Shown here: positions 26,661 through 34,626 of the stretch, one piece after another | How the letters are laid out: every line of letters begins with the position of its first letter | Position numbering within the stretch: position 1 is the first letter of the stretch | Assembly: GCA_027314515.1 (NCBI GenBank) | Contig: DAHVAR010000158.1 | Coordinates: 1 to 58,679, forward strand | Length of the DNA: 58,679 bases | Source: Actinomycetota bacterium | GTDB lineage: Bacteria; Actinomycetota; Actinomycetes; Streptosporangiales; Streptosporangiaceae | Direction: 5' to 3' | Translations under genes and position numbers: made by a program | The notes under the pieces: model-generated | Seen by the model: only the letters and a program-made list of their open reading frames with translations | What the model was told of the DNA's origin: nothing | Databases searched by the model: none

Positions 26661-26903
26661 ATGCTCGAGGAAGCCCTGGAGCATCTGGTCAAGGGCATCG
26701 TCGAGTACCCGGAGGAAGTCCGGGTCGGCAGCCGCGGCTTGCGGCGCGGGCGGGTACTCGAAGTACGCGTTCATCCCGACGACCTGGGCAAGGTCATCGG
26801 CCGCGGCGGCCGGACCGCCCGGGCACTGCGGACGGTGATCGGCTCGCTGGCAGGCAACAGTTACGTGCGCGTCGACCTGCTGGATGCCGACGAGGCACGC
26901 TAG
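26661..26903 (+). CDS. khpA: KH-domain RNA-binding protein (KhpA/YlqC type)
   Basis: An 80-residue single KH domain with the RNA-binding GxxG loop in GKVIGRGGRTARALRTVI. Family members bind RNA, often with KhpB, and affect cell size and translation in Gram-positive bacteria. The position between rpsP and rimM is conserved. ATG at 26661 follows the rpsP stop after one base, so it is very likely translated by coupling. Confidence 0.93.
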   Translation: MLEEALEHLVKGIVEYPEEVRVGSRGLRRGRVLEVRVHPDDLGKVIGRGGRTARALRTVIGSLAGNSYVRVDLLDADEAR

Positions 26904-26908
26904 CCGCC

Positions 26909-27436
26909 ATGCAGCTAGTGGTCGGACGGATCACCCGGCCGCACGGCGTCCGCGGCGAACTGGCCGTCGACGTGCGGACCGACGATCCCGAACTGCGGCT
27001 GGCAGCGGGTACCGTGCTCGCAACCGACCCTGCGGCGGCCGGGCCGCTGACGGTTGCTCGTGCCCGGTGGCACTCTGGCAGGCTGCTCGTCCAGTTCGAG
27101 GGCGTCGGCGACCGGACCGAGGCAGAGCGGCTACGCGGCGTCCTGCTCCTGGTGGACTCGGCCGAGCTTGAAGATCTTCCCGATCCGGACGAGTTCCGCG
27201 ACCACCAGCTGATCGGGCTGGCCGTCCGCACGCTGGCAGGCGAGCCTGTCGGCGAGGTCGCCGATGTGCTCCATTACGGGCAGGATCTGCTGGTCGTCGC
27301 GGGAAGCGGCAAGCATGCGGGTACCGAGATCATGATTCCCTTCGTTTCGGCCATCGTCCCGGAGGTGGACCTGCCAGCCGGGGAACTGCGCATCGCTCCG
27401 CCGCCCGGTTTGCTGGATCTGCGGGAAGCTTTATAG
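26909..27436 (+). CDS. rimM: 16S rRNA processing protein RimM
   Basis: A 175-residue 30S maturation factor. It has the N-terminal RimM beta-barrel (VVGRITRPHGVRGELAV) and the C-terminal PRC-barrel (LIGLAVRTLAGEPVGEVADVL and EIMIPFVSAIVPEVD). It helps assemble the 30S head with bS16 and uS19. It lies five bases after khpA and ten before trmD. Confidence 0.95.
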   Translation: MQLVVGRITRPHGVRGELAVDVRTDDPELRLAAGTVLATDPAAAGPLTVARARWHSGRLLVQFEGVGDRTEAERLRGVLLLVDSAELEDLPDPDEFRDHQLIGLAVRTLAGEPVGEVADVLHYGQDLLVVAGSGKHAGTEIMIPFVSAIVPEVDLPAGELRIAPPPGLLDLREAL

Positions 27437-27445
27437 GGATGGCCA

Positions 27446-28318
27446 GTGCGGATCGACATCATCACGATCTTCCCTGAGTACTTCGGACCGCTGAGCGTCT
27501 CGCTGATCGGCAAGGCGGCGCAGCGGGGTGACATCAGCTTCAAAGTGCACGACTTGCGGGACTGGACGCATGACGTGCATCACGCCGTTGACGACGCCCC
27601 GTTCGGCGGCGGACCCGGCATGGTGATGAAGCCGGAGCCATGGGGCGAAGCGCTGGACTCGATCGCGCCCGCCGGCACCAGCCCGCTGCTGGTGATCCCG
27701 ACGCCGGCCGGCTTGCCGTTCAGCCAGCCGCATGCCGCCCGTTACGCTGCGGAGCCGTGGCTGATCTTCGCCTGCGGCCGCTACGAGGGCATCGATGGCC
27801 GGGTAGCCGACGAGGCACGATCCCGGATGCGGGTCGAGGAAGTCAGCATCGGCGACTACGTGCTGGCCGGCGGCGAGCCGGCCGTGCTCGTCATGACCGA
27901 GGCTATCTGCCGGCTGCTGCCGGGCGTCCTGGGCAACGCCGAGTCTGCCGCGGACGACTCCTTCGGCTTCGGCGCCCGTCCGGCAGGTGAGGGAACGTCG
28001 GCGGGCGGTCCGCCAGGCGGTCCCATGGCGGGCCTCGTCGAGGGACCCGCTTACACCAGGCCGCGGGTATGGCGAGACCGGCCGGTACCGCCGGTGCTGC
28101 TGTCCGGTGACCACGGGGCGATTGCCAGGTGGCGCCGTGATAGCGCGCTGCGCCGGACCGCGCAGAACCGGCCCGACCTGGTGTCCAGGCTCATGGCGGC
28201 GGAGCCGCGTACGGCCGGCGGCACCGCCGTAGCCAGCTCCGGGCAGCTCGACGAGCGGGACCGGGCGGTGCTGGCGGAGGCTGGCTTTCCGGTTGCCGGC
28301 GAAGATGTGGCACACTAA
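27446..28318 (+). CDS. trmD: tRNA (guanine(37)-N(1))-methyltransferase
   Basis: Methylates G37 next to the anticodon, preventing +1 frameshifts. The 290-residue SPOUT protein has the knotted-fold motifs [25 protein letters not shown] and [13 protein letters not shown]. An unusual Gly/Pro-rich insertion of about 25 residues sits in the linker between the knot and the C-terminal domain (around residues 177-200), and the tail after RPDL is also longer than usual. The GTG start at 27446 has AGGGATGG before it. Confidence 0.95.
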   Translation: MRIDIITIFPEYFGPLSVSLIGKAAQRGDISFKVHDLRDWTHDVHHAVDDAPFGGGPGMVMKPEPWGEALDSIAPAGTSPLLVIPTPAGLPFSQPHAARYAAEPWLIFACGRYEGIDGRVADEARSRMRVEEVSIGDYVLAGGEPAVLVMTEAICRLLPGVLGNAESAADDSFGFGARPAGEGTSAGGPPGGPMAGLVEGPAYTRPRVWRDRPVPPVLLSGDHGAIARWRRDSALRRTAQNRPDLVSRLMAAEPRTAGGTAVASSGQLDERDRAVLAEAGFPVAGEDVAH

Positions 28319-28440
28319 AAGGCACTGCCCCGCTCCTGGCTTCGTCGCTGCGGGGCTGCCGGGCCCCCGCCTGGCGCAGACACAGGCCGATCCAGCGCGT
28401 TCGCAGGCGTGCGCTGATGACTATTGAGGAAACCGCAGCG

Positions 28441-28803
28441 ATGCACACCGCGATTGCCGAGCTTGAACAGGCGCAGGTCCGACCGGACATCCCGGCTTTC
28501 CGGCCGGGTGACACCCTGAAGGTGCACGTCAACGTCAAGGAAGGGAACCGGTCACGAGTCCAGGTCTTCCAGGGCGTGGTAATCCGGCGCCAGGGCAGTG
28601 GTGCCCGCGAGACGTTCACCGTCCGGAAGGTCAGCTACGGAGTGGGCGTCGAGCGGACGTTCCCGGTGCATACTCCGGCCATCGACAAGATCGAGATCGT
28701 CACTCGCGGCCGCGTCCGCCGCGCGAAGCTGTACTACCTCCGCTCCCTGCGCGGCAAGGCTGCGCGCATCCGGGAGCGCCGCGAGCCCACTCCGGCCAAG
28801 TAA
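28441..28803 (+). CDS. rplS: Large ribosomal subunit protein bL19
   Basis: A 50S protein at the subunit interface, 120 residues from ATG 28441. Core blocks are [48 protein letters not shown] and [14 protein letters not shown]. An in-frame ATG eight codons upstream (28417) is possible. The later one has GAGGA ten bases before it and gives the common MH-x-IAELE start. It lies 122 bases after trmD. Confidence 0.94.
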   Translation: MHTAIAELEQAQVRPDIPAFRPGDTLKVHVNVKEGNRSRVQVFQGVVIRRQGSGARETFTVRKVSYGVGVERTFPVHTPAIDKIEIVTRGRVRRAKLYYLRSLRGKAARIRERREPTPAK

Positions 28804-29006
28804 GCCGGTCAGGCGCCCGAGTGGCGTTGCCGACTACTGACGGGCTAGACCGGCCCTGGCGGCGCAGCACCCAGGATTGCCCAGCAGGCCAGGCGATCCG
28901 CTGCGCCTCCTCGCACGGTGACCTAAGTGCCCGCTACTGTCAGAAGGTCGCTGGGTACTCTGCCGGGCGGCGTTCGCCGGATGACTGCTTCATCGGGGGG
29001 GACTAG

Positions 29007-30209
29007 ATGACGCCGGCCAGCGATCCGCGTCCGGGCGCAGGCTCCGCAATTCCCGCAGGACAGCCCGAGCGCGCCGCTGAGCTGGGCGGGGGCTCCCAGC
29101 TCAATCCCTGGTGGCGGTCGGCCGCCGGCCCGCAGGGTCAGTCGTTCCCCGCCACTGCGCCGGACCCGGCCGGCCCGCCGTCAGACCGCGGCGAACCGGC
29201 TAGCCCTGGATCTGCGACGGCAGGGTCCGGCAAGCCCGGGTCAGGCAAGGCCTGGTCAGGCAAAGCGTCCGGCAGGTCGTGGCTACGCGAACTGCCCGTC
29301 CTGGTGGTCGTGGCGCTCATCATCGCGGTCGTGATCAAGACTTTCGTGGTCCAGGCCTTCGTGGTGCCGACCGGATCGATGCAGGACACCATCGAGATCG
29401 GCGACAAGATCCTGGTCAACAAGCTCGTCTACGACTTCCGGCCGATCCATGCCGGAGACATCGTGGTCTTCAACGGAGCTGGCAGCTGGAACGCGCCCAC
29501 GCCGCCGTCAGGCACTAACTCGAATCCGCTGGCGCGCGCTTACGACGACACGATCCGCAAGGTATTCGACGCGGTCGGCGGGCTTTTCGGCACCCCGATC
29601 GGCCAGACCGACTACGTCAAGCGGGTGATCGGCGTGCCCGGCGATCATGTCGTGTGCTGTAACGCCAGCGGCCTGATCACCGTCAACGGGGTGCCGCTGC
29701 ACGAGCAGTCCTATCTGTACCCCGGCGATCGGCCCGGCAGCCACCCAAGCGGCATTCCCGGCCGGTTCAACGTCACTGTGCCGCCCGGTTACCTGTGGGT
29801 TCTCGGTGATCACCGGAGTATCTCTAACGACTCCCGCGGGCACGAGGCGTATCCAGGCAACGGGATGGTTCCCGAAGACAAGGTCATCGGCAGGGCCTTC
29901 GTCATCGTCTGGCCCCCGAGTCAGTGGCGGATCCTGCCGATCCCGGCGACGTTCGAGCAGGCCGGCGTGACCAGGGCCGCGAGTTCCGCAGCGGCTGCGG
30001 TACGCGCTGCGGCCGCCGTGACGACGGTGCCCCTGCGGCCGGACGCGCCGTACTTGCCGGTGGCAGCCGGCTTTGCCGGCGCCGTCCCGCTGACCTTGCT
30101 GCGCCGGCGGATCCTGGCCCGGCACTCTCGGCGGCGGCCTGGCAACGGCCCGCGCGTAACGAGGGGCAAGGCAGCCTCTGCCGTTGCCCGCGGCTGGCGT
30201 GGCCGGTAG
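29007..30209 (+). CDS. lepB: Type I signal peptidase (first copy)
   Basis: Cleaves signal peptides at the outer face of the cytoplasmic membrane. The 400-residue protein has a Pro/Gly/Ser-rich cytoplasmic N-terminus (about 90 residues) and one membrane helix (about 96-115). The catalytic Ser124 is in PTGSMQDT, the general base Lys205 in DYVKRVIGVPGD, and the box VLGDHRSISNDSRG follows. A second hydrophobic segment near residue 350 and an Arg-rich C-terminus follow. GGGGGGAC precedes the ATG. Tandem with a close paralogue at 30381. Confidence 0.94.
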   Translation: MTPASDPRPGAGSAIPAGQPERAAELGGGSQLNPWWRSAAGPQGQSFPATAPDPAGPPSDRGEPASPGSATAGSGKPGSGKAWSGKASGRSWLRELPVLVVVALIIAVVIKTFVVQAFVVPTGSMQDTIEIGDKILVNKLVYDFRPIHAGDIVVFNGAGSWNAPTPPSGTNSNPLARAYDDTIRKVFDAVGGLFGTPIGQTDYVKRVIGVPGDHVVCCNASGLITVNGVPLHEQSYLYPGDRPGSHPSGIPGRFNVTVPPGYLWVLGDHRSISNDSRGHEAYPGNGMVPEDKVIGRAFVIVWPPSQWRILPIPATFEQAGVTRAASSAAAAVRAAAAVTTVPLRPDAPYLPVAAGFAGAVPLTLLRRRILARHSRRRPGNGPRVTRGKAASAVARGWRGR

Positions 30210-30304
30210 TGGTCGCCTTGCACCCGGGCACGGCACACCCGGGCACCGGGCCGGCCGTGGCGGGAGCAGCCAGCCAGCCGAGTTACGGGCGGTTGACCCC
30301 GTTA

Positions 30305-30318
30305 CGACAAGTTTGTCG
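30305..30318. promoter_or_regulatory. Short inverted repeat upstream of the second lepB
   Basis: CGACAA and TTGTCG flank a two-base centre, 62 bases before the second lepB start in the 171-base gap. It may be an operator for a regulator that cannot be named. It does not match the actinobacterial LexA box. Confidence 0.25.
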
Positions 30319-30380
30319 CGAACGCGGGGCCGATCCAGCGTCTCCTGCCAGTCCGGCCGGCGGAGGATAGGCTCAGCCTG

Positions 30381-31562
30381 ATGAACGACGAGCAGAGCAG
30401 GCCGGATCGGCTCACCGGCGGCCCCGGGTCGCAGGACCCGAACCGGGTATCGGAGCAGCAGGGTAGCCCATCCGGTCAGCGCGGCGCGGTCGGCAGCGAC
30501 GGTCACGGGCTCAGGTTCGACGCTGAGCGGGCCGGAGACGGCGGCCGGGAGGCCAGCGCTCTTGCCCGGCCGGCTACGGGCAGCACGTCATCGGGCGCTG
30601 CCCAGGGCGCGGCCGAAGCGAGAAAGCGGGGCTGGTCGGTCTGGCGTGAGCTCCCGATCCTGATCGTCGTAGCCATTGCCATCGCTCTGGTGATCAAGAC
30701 CTTCGTGGTGCAGCCGTTCTACATCCCGTCGTCGTCGATGGAGAACACGCTGCTGATCGGCGACAAGGTCCTCGTTAACAAGCTCGTCTACCACTTCCGC
30801 AGCATTGAGCCGGGCGACATCGTGGTGTTCAACGGGGCCGGCTCCTGGAATCCCAGCCCGCCGCCGAGCCCGCCCGCGCATAATCCCCTCGCCCGCGCCT
30901 ACGACGCCACGCTCCGCCCGCTGTTCCGGTCGATCGCGGACCTCTTTGGCACGCCACTCGGCCAGACTGACTACATCAAGCGGGTCATCGGTGTCCCTGG
31001 TGACCACGTCGTCTGCAACCTGGCTTGTGCCGATCACCGTGGTCCGATTACGGTCAACGGCGTCGCACTGCACGAGTCGTCCTATCTCTACCCGGGTGCC
31101 GCTCCGTCTCAGATCCCGTTCAACATCGTGGTTCCGCCCGGCCGGCTCTGGGTCATGGGTGACAACCGGGCGATCTCTGACGACTCCAGGCTCCGGATGA
31201 CCGATCCTGGCCACGGCACGATTCCGGAGAATGAGGTCATCGGACGGGCTTTCGTGATCGTCTGGCCGCCAAGCCGCTGGCGCTTCCTGCCGATCCCGTC
31301 GACGTTCCAGCAGCCGGGCATCGACAAACCGCGTTCCGGCGCGCAGGCGGGGAAGTCCGCGCACCAGCGCGCGCTCGCGCCGCAGGCGACCATCTCAGCG
31401 CTGCTAGGCACCAGGGTGCAACCGGCGGGAACGTACCTCCCCCTCGCCGGTGGACTAGCCGCCGCGGTGCCGCTGACCTGGCTGCGGCGCCGTGCCAGGC
31501 GGCGGCGGGCCTGGCTGTGGCTGACCGGGAGACTGCGGGCGGGCCGCGGCAGACGGGCATGA
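30381..31562 (+). CDS. lepB: Type I signal peptidase (second copy)
   Basis: A 393-residue paralogue of the preceding gene with the same layout. It has a disordered N-terminus, a membrane helix (about 92-111), catalytic Ser119 in SSSMENT and Lys200 in DYIKRVIGVPGD, the VMGDNRAISDDSR box, and a C-terminal hydrophobic segment before an Arg-rich end. The membrane helix and catalytic domain are very similar to copy one, while the N-terminal tails differ fully. Its stop overlaps the rnhB start by four bases (ATGA). Confidence 0.94.
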   Translation: MNDEQSRPDRLTGGPGSQDPNRVSEQQGSPSGQRGAVGSDGHGLRFDAERAGDGGREASALARPATGSTSSGAAQGAAEARKRGWSVWRELPILIVVAIAIALVIKTFVVQPFYIPSSSMENTLLIGDKVLVNKLVYHFRSIEPGDIVVFNGAGSWNPSPPPSPPAHNPLARAYDATLRPLFRSIADLFGTPLGQTDYIKRVIGVPGDHVVCNLACADHRGPITVNGVALHESSYLYPGAAPSQIPFNIVVPPGRLWVMGDNRAISDDSRLRMTDPGHGTIPENEVIGRAFVIVWPPSRWRFLPIPSTFQQPGIDKPRSGAQAGKSAHQRALAPQATISALLGTRVQPAGTYLPLAGGLAAAVPLTWLRRRARRRRAWLWLTGRLRAGRGRRA

Positions 31563-32371
31563 GCGCCGCGACTTCGCAGCAGAGCCGGTCCGTCGGATAC
31601 ACGCCGAGACGGAACGGCGGGCTAGGCGCGTACGAGCGGGTCCTGGCGCGGGCCGGCCTCGCGCCGGTCGCGGGCGTCGACGAAGCGGGCCGCGGTGCGT
31701 GCGCTGGGCCGCTGGTGGTCGCGGCAGTGATACTCAAGCCCTCGCGGATCGCCAGGCTCACCGAACTGGCCGATTCCAAGGCTCTCACGGCGAAGGCCCG
31801 TAACGTGGTATACCAGCAGATAATGGACGCAGCTCTCGACTGGAGCGTTATTACGATCTCGTCGGCGGAGATCGACCGGCGGGGTTTGCACGTCTGCAAT
31901 GTGGCCGGCATGCGCCAGGCTCTCGCCGGGTTGAACGGGAATCCCGGATACGTGCTCACCGACGGCTTCCCGGTACGCGGGCTGACCGCCCCGGCGCTTG
32001 CCATGTGGAAGGGTGACCAGGTGGCGGCCTGCGTTGCCGCCGCCTCGATCGTGGCCAAGGTCACAAGGGACGCAATAATGTGCGAACTGGACAAAACGTT
32101 CTCAGCCTACGGTTTCGCCCGGCACAAGGGGTACTCGACTCCCAGCCACATGCGGGCGCTGGCCGAGCACGGGCCCTGCCCGGAGCACAGGACGTCGTTC
32201 GTCAATGTCCGCGGCCGTAGCCAGGCTGACCTTGGGGCGGTCCCGGACAACTCGCCACTGGCGAACTCGTGCTACCCGCCTGGCAGTGGGCAGAATGGCC
32301 CTATCGTTGACGTCATCGATGAGCATGGCTGGCCGACGGCAGGCTTCGCGGCGATAGCTCGCGGCGCCTGA
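31559..32371 (+). CDS. rnhB: Ribonuclease HII
   Basis: Removes single ribonucleotides and RNA primers from DNA. The 270-residue protein has the catalytic pair Asp41-Glu42 in GVDEAGRGACAGP, AAASIVAKVTRDAIM with the third acidic site, and YGFARHKGYSTPSHMRAL. The last 50 residues are not conserved. ATG at 31559 overlaps the lepB stop, so expression is coupled. Confidence 0.94.
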   Translation: MSAATSQQSRSVGYTPRRNGGLGAYERVLARAGLAPVAGVDEAGRGACAGPLVVAAVILKPSRIARLTELADSKALTAKARNVVYQQIMDAALDWSVITISSAEIDRRGLHVCNVAGMRQALAGLNGNPGYVLTDGFPVRGLTAPALAMWKGDQVAACVAAASIVAKVTRDAIMCELDKTFSAYGFARHKGYSTPSHMRALAEHGPCPEHRTSFVNVRGRSQADLGAVPDNSPLANSCYPPGSGQNGPIVDVIDEHGWPTAGFAAIARGA

Positions 32372-32385
32372 TCGGAGGGGAGAAC

Positions 32386-32700
32386 ATGAGCGCGGAGGAT
32401 CTCGAAAAGTATGAGACCGAGATGGAGCTCCAGCTCTACCGCGAGTACCGGGATGTCGTCGGCCTGTTCAGCCACGTGGTGGAGACGGAACGACGGTTTT
32501 ACCTGACCAACCAGGTGGAGCTCAACGTCCGGCAGGCCGAGAACGGCGAGGTTTTCTTCGAGGTCACCATGCAGGATGCGTGGGTCTGGGACATGTACCG
32601 CCCGGCACGCTTCGTGAAGAACGTGCGTGTTGTCACCTTCAAGGACGTCAACGTCGAGGAACTCGCGAAGAGCGACCTGGAGATCCCGGACCCGAAGTAG
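32386..32700 (+). CDS. DUF2469 family protein
   Basis: A 104-residue acidic protein conserved in actinobacteria between rnhB and yraN, of unknown biochemical role. It begins MSAEDLEKYETEMELQLYRE and has the family blocks YRDVVGLFSHVVETERRFYL and WVWDMYRPARFVKNVRV. GGAGGGGA precedes the ATG at ideal distance. No metal-binding or catalytic motif is evident. Confidence 0.92.
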   Translation: MSAEDLEKYETEMELQLYREYRDVVGLFSHVVETERRFYLTNQVELNVRQAENGEVFFEVTMQDAWVWDMYRPARFVKNVRVVTFKDVNVEELAKSDLEIPDPK

Positions 32701-32917
32701 GACCGGCCGCCCCACGCTGACCAGCTCCGGGCCCTTCTAGCCATCTCGGGTGCTGCCCGGTGCGGCGCCCCTGGCGGCGGATTCAACCATCCCGGGCTGA
32801 CAGTCCACGCTGGTTGCCCACCCTCGGCTGCGGGCCAGCCGGCCGTGTGCACAGGGCCCGGCTCAGGCCGACGGCCATCGCCTGCCCACCGGCACAGTGG
32901 TGCCGGAGGTGGACGGC

Positions 32918-33274
32918 ATGAACGCGAAAGACCTATTAGGTCAGCAGGGCGAGCAGCTAGCCGCGGACTTCCTGGCCGAGGCGGGCCTGGAGATCCTTAC
33001 CCGTAACTGGCGCTGCGCGCACGGCGAGATCGACATCGTGGCCAGGGATGGCCGGACCCTGGTCGTCTGCGAGGTCAAGACCCGGTCCGGGGTGCGCTTC
33101 GGCACTCCGGTCGAGGCGATCACCAGGCAGAAGGCGGCGCGGCTGCGACGGCTCGCCGTCGCCTGGCTGAAGGCCTACGGCCTGTTCTTCGATGAGATCA
33201 GGATCGACGCCATCGGCGTGCTGAGGGGTGCCACGGGCGACTTCAGCATCGAGCACGTCCGCGGGGTTGGCTAG
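32918..33274 (+). CDS. yraN: UPF0102 / YraN family endonuclease-like protein
   Basis: A 118-residue protein with the nuclease-fold pattern GEIDIVARDG and VVCEVKTRSG (acidic residues and the E-x-K of the PD-(D/E)xK type). It has the usual start GQQGEQLAADFL. ATG at 32918 follows GGAGGTGG by six bases; an upstream GTG at 32897 is less likely. It is often next to comM and dprA, as here, suggesting a role in DNA processing that remains undefined. Confidence 0.92.
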   Translation: MNAKDLLGQQGEQLAADFLAEAGLEILTRNWRCAHGEIDIVARDGRTLVVCEVKTRSGVRFGTPVEAITRQKAARLRRLAVAWLKAYGLFFDEIRIDAIGVLRGATGDFSIEHVRGVG

Positions 33275-33279
33275 ATGGC

Positions 33280-34221
33280 TCAGCAGGCGTAGTCGCTGTC
33301 ATAGGGGCGGCTGAACCACTGCGTCACGGCAACCGTGCCGCTGGTGAAGGAGGCCTGGCTGCAGTTCGACTCGGCTCCGGACAGGTTCCTTGCCCCGGGA
33401 ATCCAGACCGGGATCCGGTAGAGGGATCCTGAGGCGGGGCTAGTCCCGCCGGTGATGGTCTTCCACTGCGAGGCGGTGGAGTACGCCCCCACCGTGGTGG
33501 CACCAGCAGACTGGAGTCCGGCGATCATGCCCTGCAGGTCCGCGACGTTCATCGTGGTGGCGGACTGCCAGGTGTTGGCCGTTTCGACGTCGAGCCACCA
33601 CGGATAGCTCGCCGCTGTACTCGCCACGGTGACCGGAGGCGCCTGGCTGTTGATGGCGGTTGCCGCGCTGGTGAGCCAGGTCGCGTCCTGAGCGGCCTTG
33701 TTGTAGCCGAACTGCCAGGCACAGGCATCGGAGTTGGCGCCGACGGTGTAGGTCCCGCTGCGGAGCGTCACCGTTGTCGTGGTGCACGATCCGTACGGGG
33801 TGCTACCCGACGTGGGCCAATCGGAGATCACGGCGCCGTTGTAGACGTTTCCGGGGTCGCCCGTATTCACGTACAGCGAGGCCTTCGGCTGGCTCGTTCC
33901 GCCGACTGAGGATGCCACTGCCCAGTACAGCTCGCTGGAGGTGTAGCTCGGGTATGACGATGTCGGGCCGAAGCAGGGGTTGAGATCGTTGGCGAGCCCG
34001 CCGGTGAGGCCCACAATGCCAAACGCGGGGCGCGCCGGGAGGCTGCTTCCGCACTGAGGGTAGCCAACATCTGTGCCCGTGGGCGTAGAGCTTCCGCCAC
34101 CTCCGCCGCCTCCGGGTTTCGCGGCCCAGGCCGGGGCGGCTCCCGCCAGGACGAGCGCAGTGGCGACCACGCCCTCAAGCACGAGGCGAATTGCCTTAGC
34201 TCCCACCGTTCGCCTGCCCAT
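33280..34221 (-). CDS. Secreted glycoside-hydrolase-25-like (lysozyme-fold) protein
   Basis: A 313-residue exported protein. The signal peptide is MGRRTVGAKAIRLVLEGVVA plus a hydrophobic core ending in AWA, with cleavage expected near residue 34, followed by a Gly-rich linker. The mature part has barrel-like strands: GTDVGYPQCG, FGIVGLTGG, ASLYVNTGDPG, WQFGYNKAA, YPWWLDVET (acidic residues at the expected catalytic site) and TVGAYSTASQW. Several Cys residues suggest disulfides. This resembles GH25/DUF1906-type domains that act on peptidoglycan, but activity is inferred. ATG at 34221 has GAAGGAG upstream. It converges on yraN, only five bases away. Confidence 0.65.
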   Translation of the reverse strand: MGRRTVGAKAIRLVLEGVVATALVLAGAAPAWAAKPGGGGGGGSSTPTGTDVGYPQCGSSLPARPAFGIVGLTGGLANDLNPCFGPTSSYPSYTSSELYWAVASSVGGTSQPKASLYVNTGDPGNVYNGAVISDWPTSGSTPYGSCTTTTVTLRSGTYTVGANSDACAWQFGYNKAAQDATWLTSAATAINSQAPPVTVASTAASYPWWLDVETANTWQSATTMNVADLQGMIAGLQSAGATTVGAYSTASQWKTITGGTSPASGSLYRIPVWIPGARNLSGAESNCSQASFTSGTVAVTQWFSRPYDSDYAC

Positions 34222-34626
34222 GTCCTGCGGCTCCTTCGCTCGTAGTGCCGCTTCGCTCGTCGTGCGGCGATCATAGACGAGCAGGCTCCGGATCCTGCGC
34301 ATTTCCGATAATGGCGTGCACGCTAGCTGTCTCGACCGAGAAACAACGGTCATGGCCGGACGGTCAGGCTGTCCGGGTGTGCGCTGAGGGCCGGGACATC
34401 AGTCGGGCCGGCCGTCGGCTGGATCGAGTACGCCAGGCTGGCTTGGCGTACTAGCGCTGGCAGGCAACTGAGCGCGCGCGACCAGGCATTGAAGCAGGCG
34501 CCGCCGACAATCGCGGGGCGGCATTGCACACGACGGCGTTGTGGTCTGCGGCCATCCACAACCCGCCCTTGGCCGGCTCGGTAGCGGGCGGCCCTCCGGC
34601 ACTGTCGGGACCGGAGGTGGTGGCAG
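34222..34626. other. Intergenic region upstream of comM
   Basis: About 400 bases between the divergent secreted protein and comM. It has a direct repeat of about 16 bases (34235-34250 and 34252-34267, TTCGCTCGT-GTGC-type) and the strong ribosome site GGAGGTGG at 34613-34620 for comM. No further gene is seen; the 66-codon minus-strand frame at 34451-34651 has no recognisable family pattern. Confidence 0.6.

Noticed and set aside
30305-30318. LexA box upstream of the second lepB
   Set aside because: CGACAA-GT-TTGTCG lacks the CGAAC/GTTCG core of actinobacterial LexA sites.
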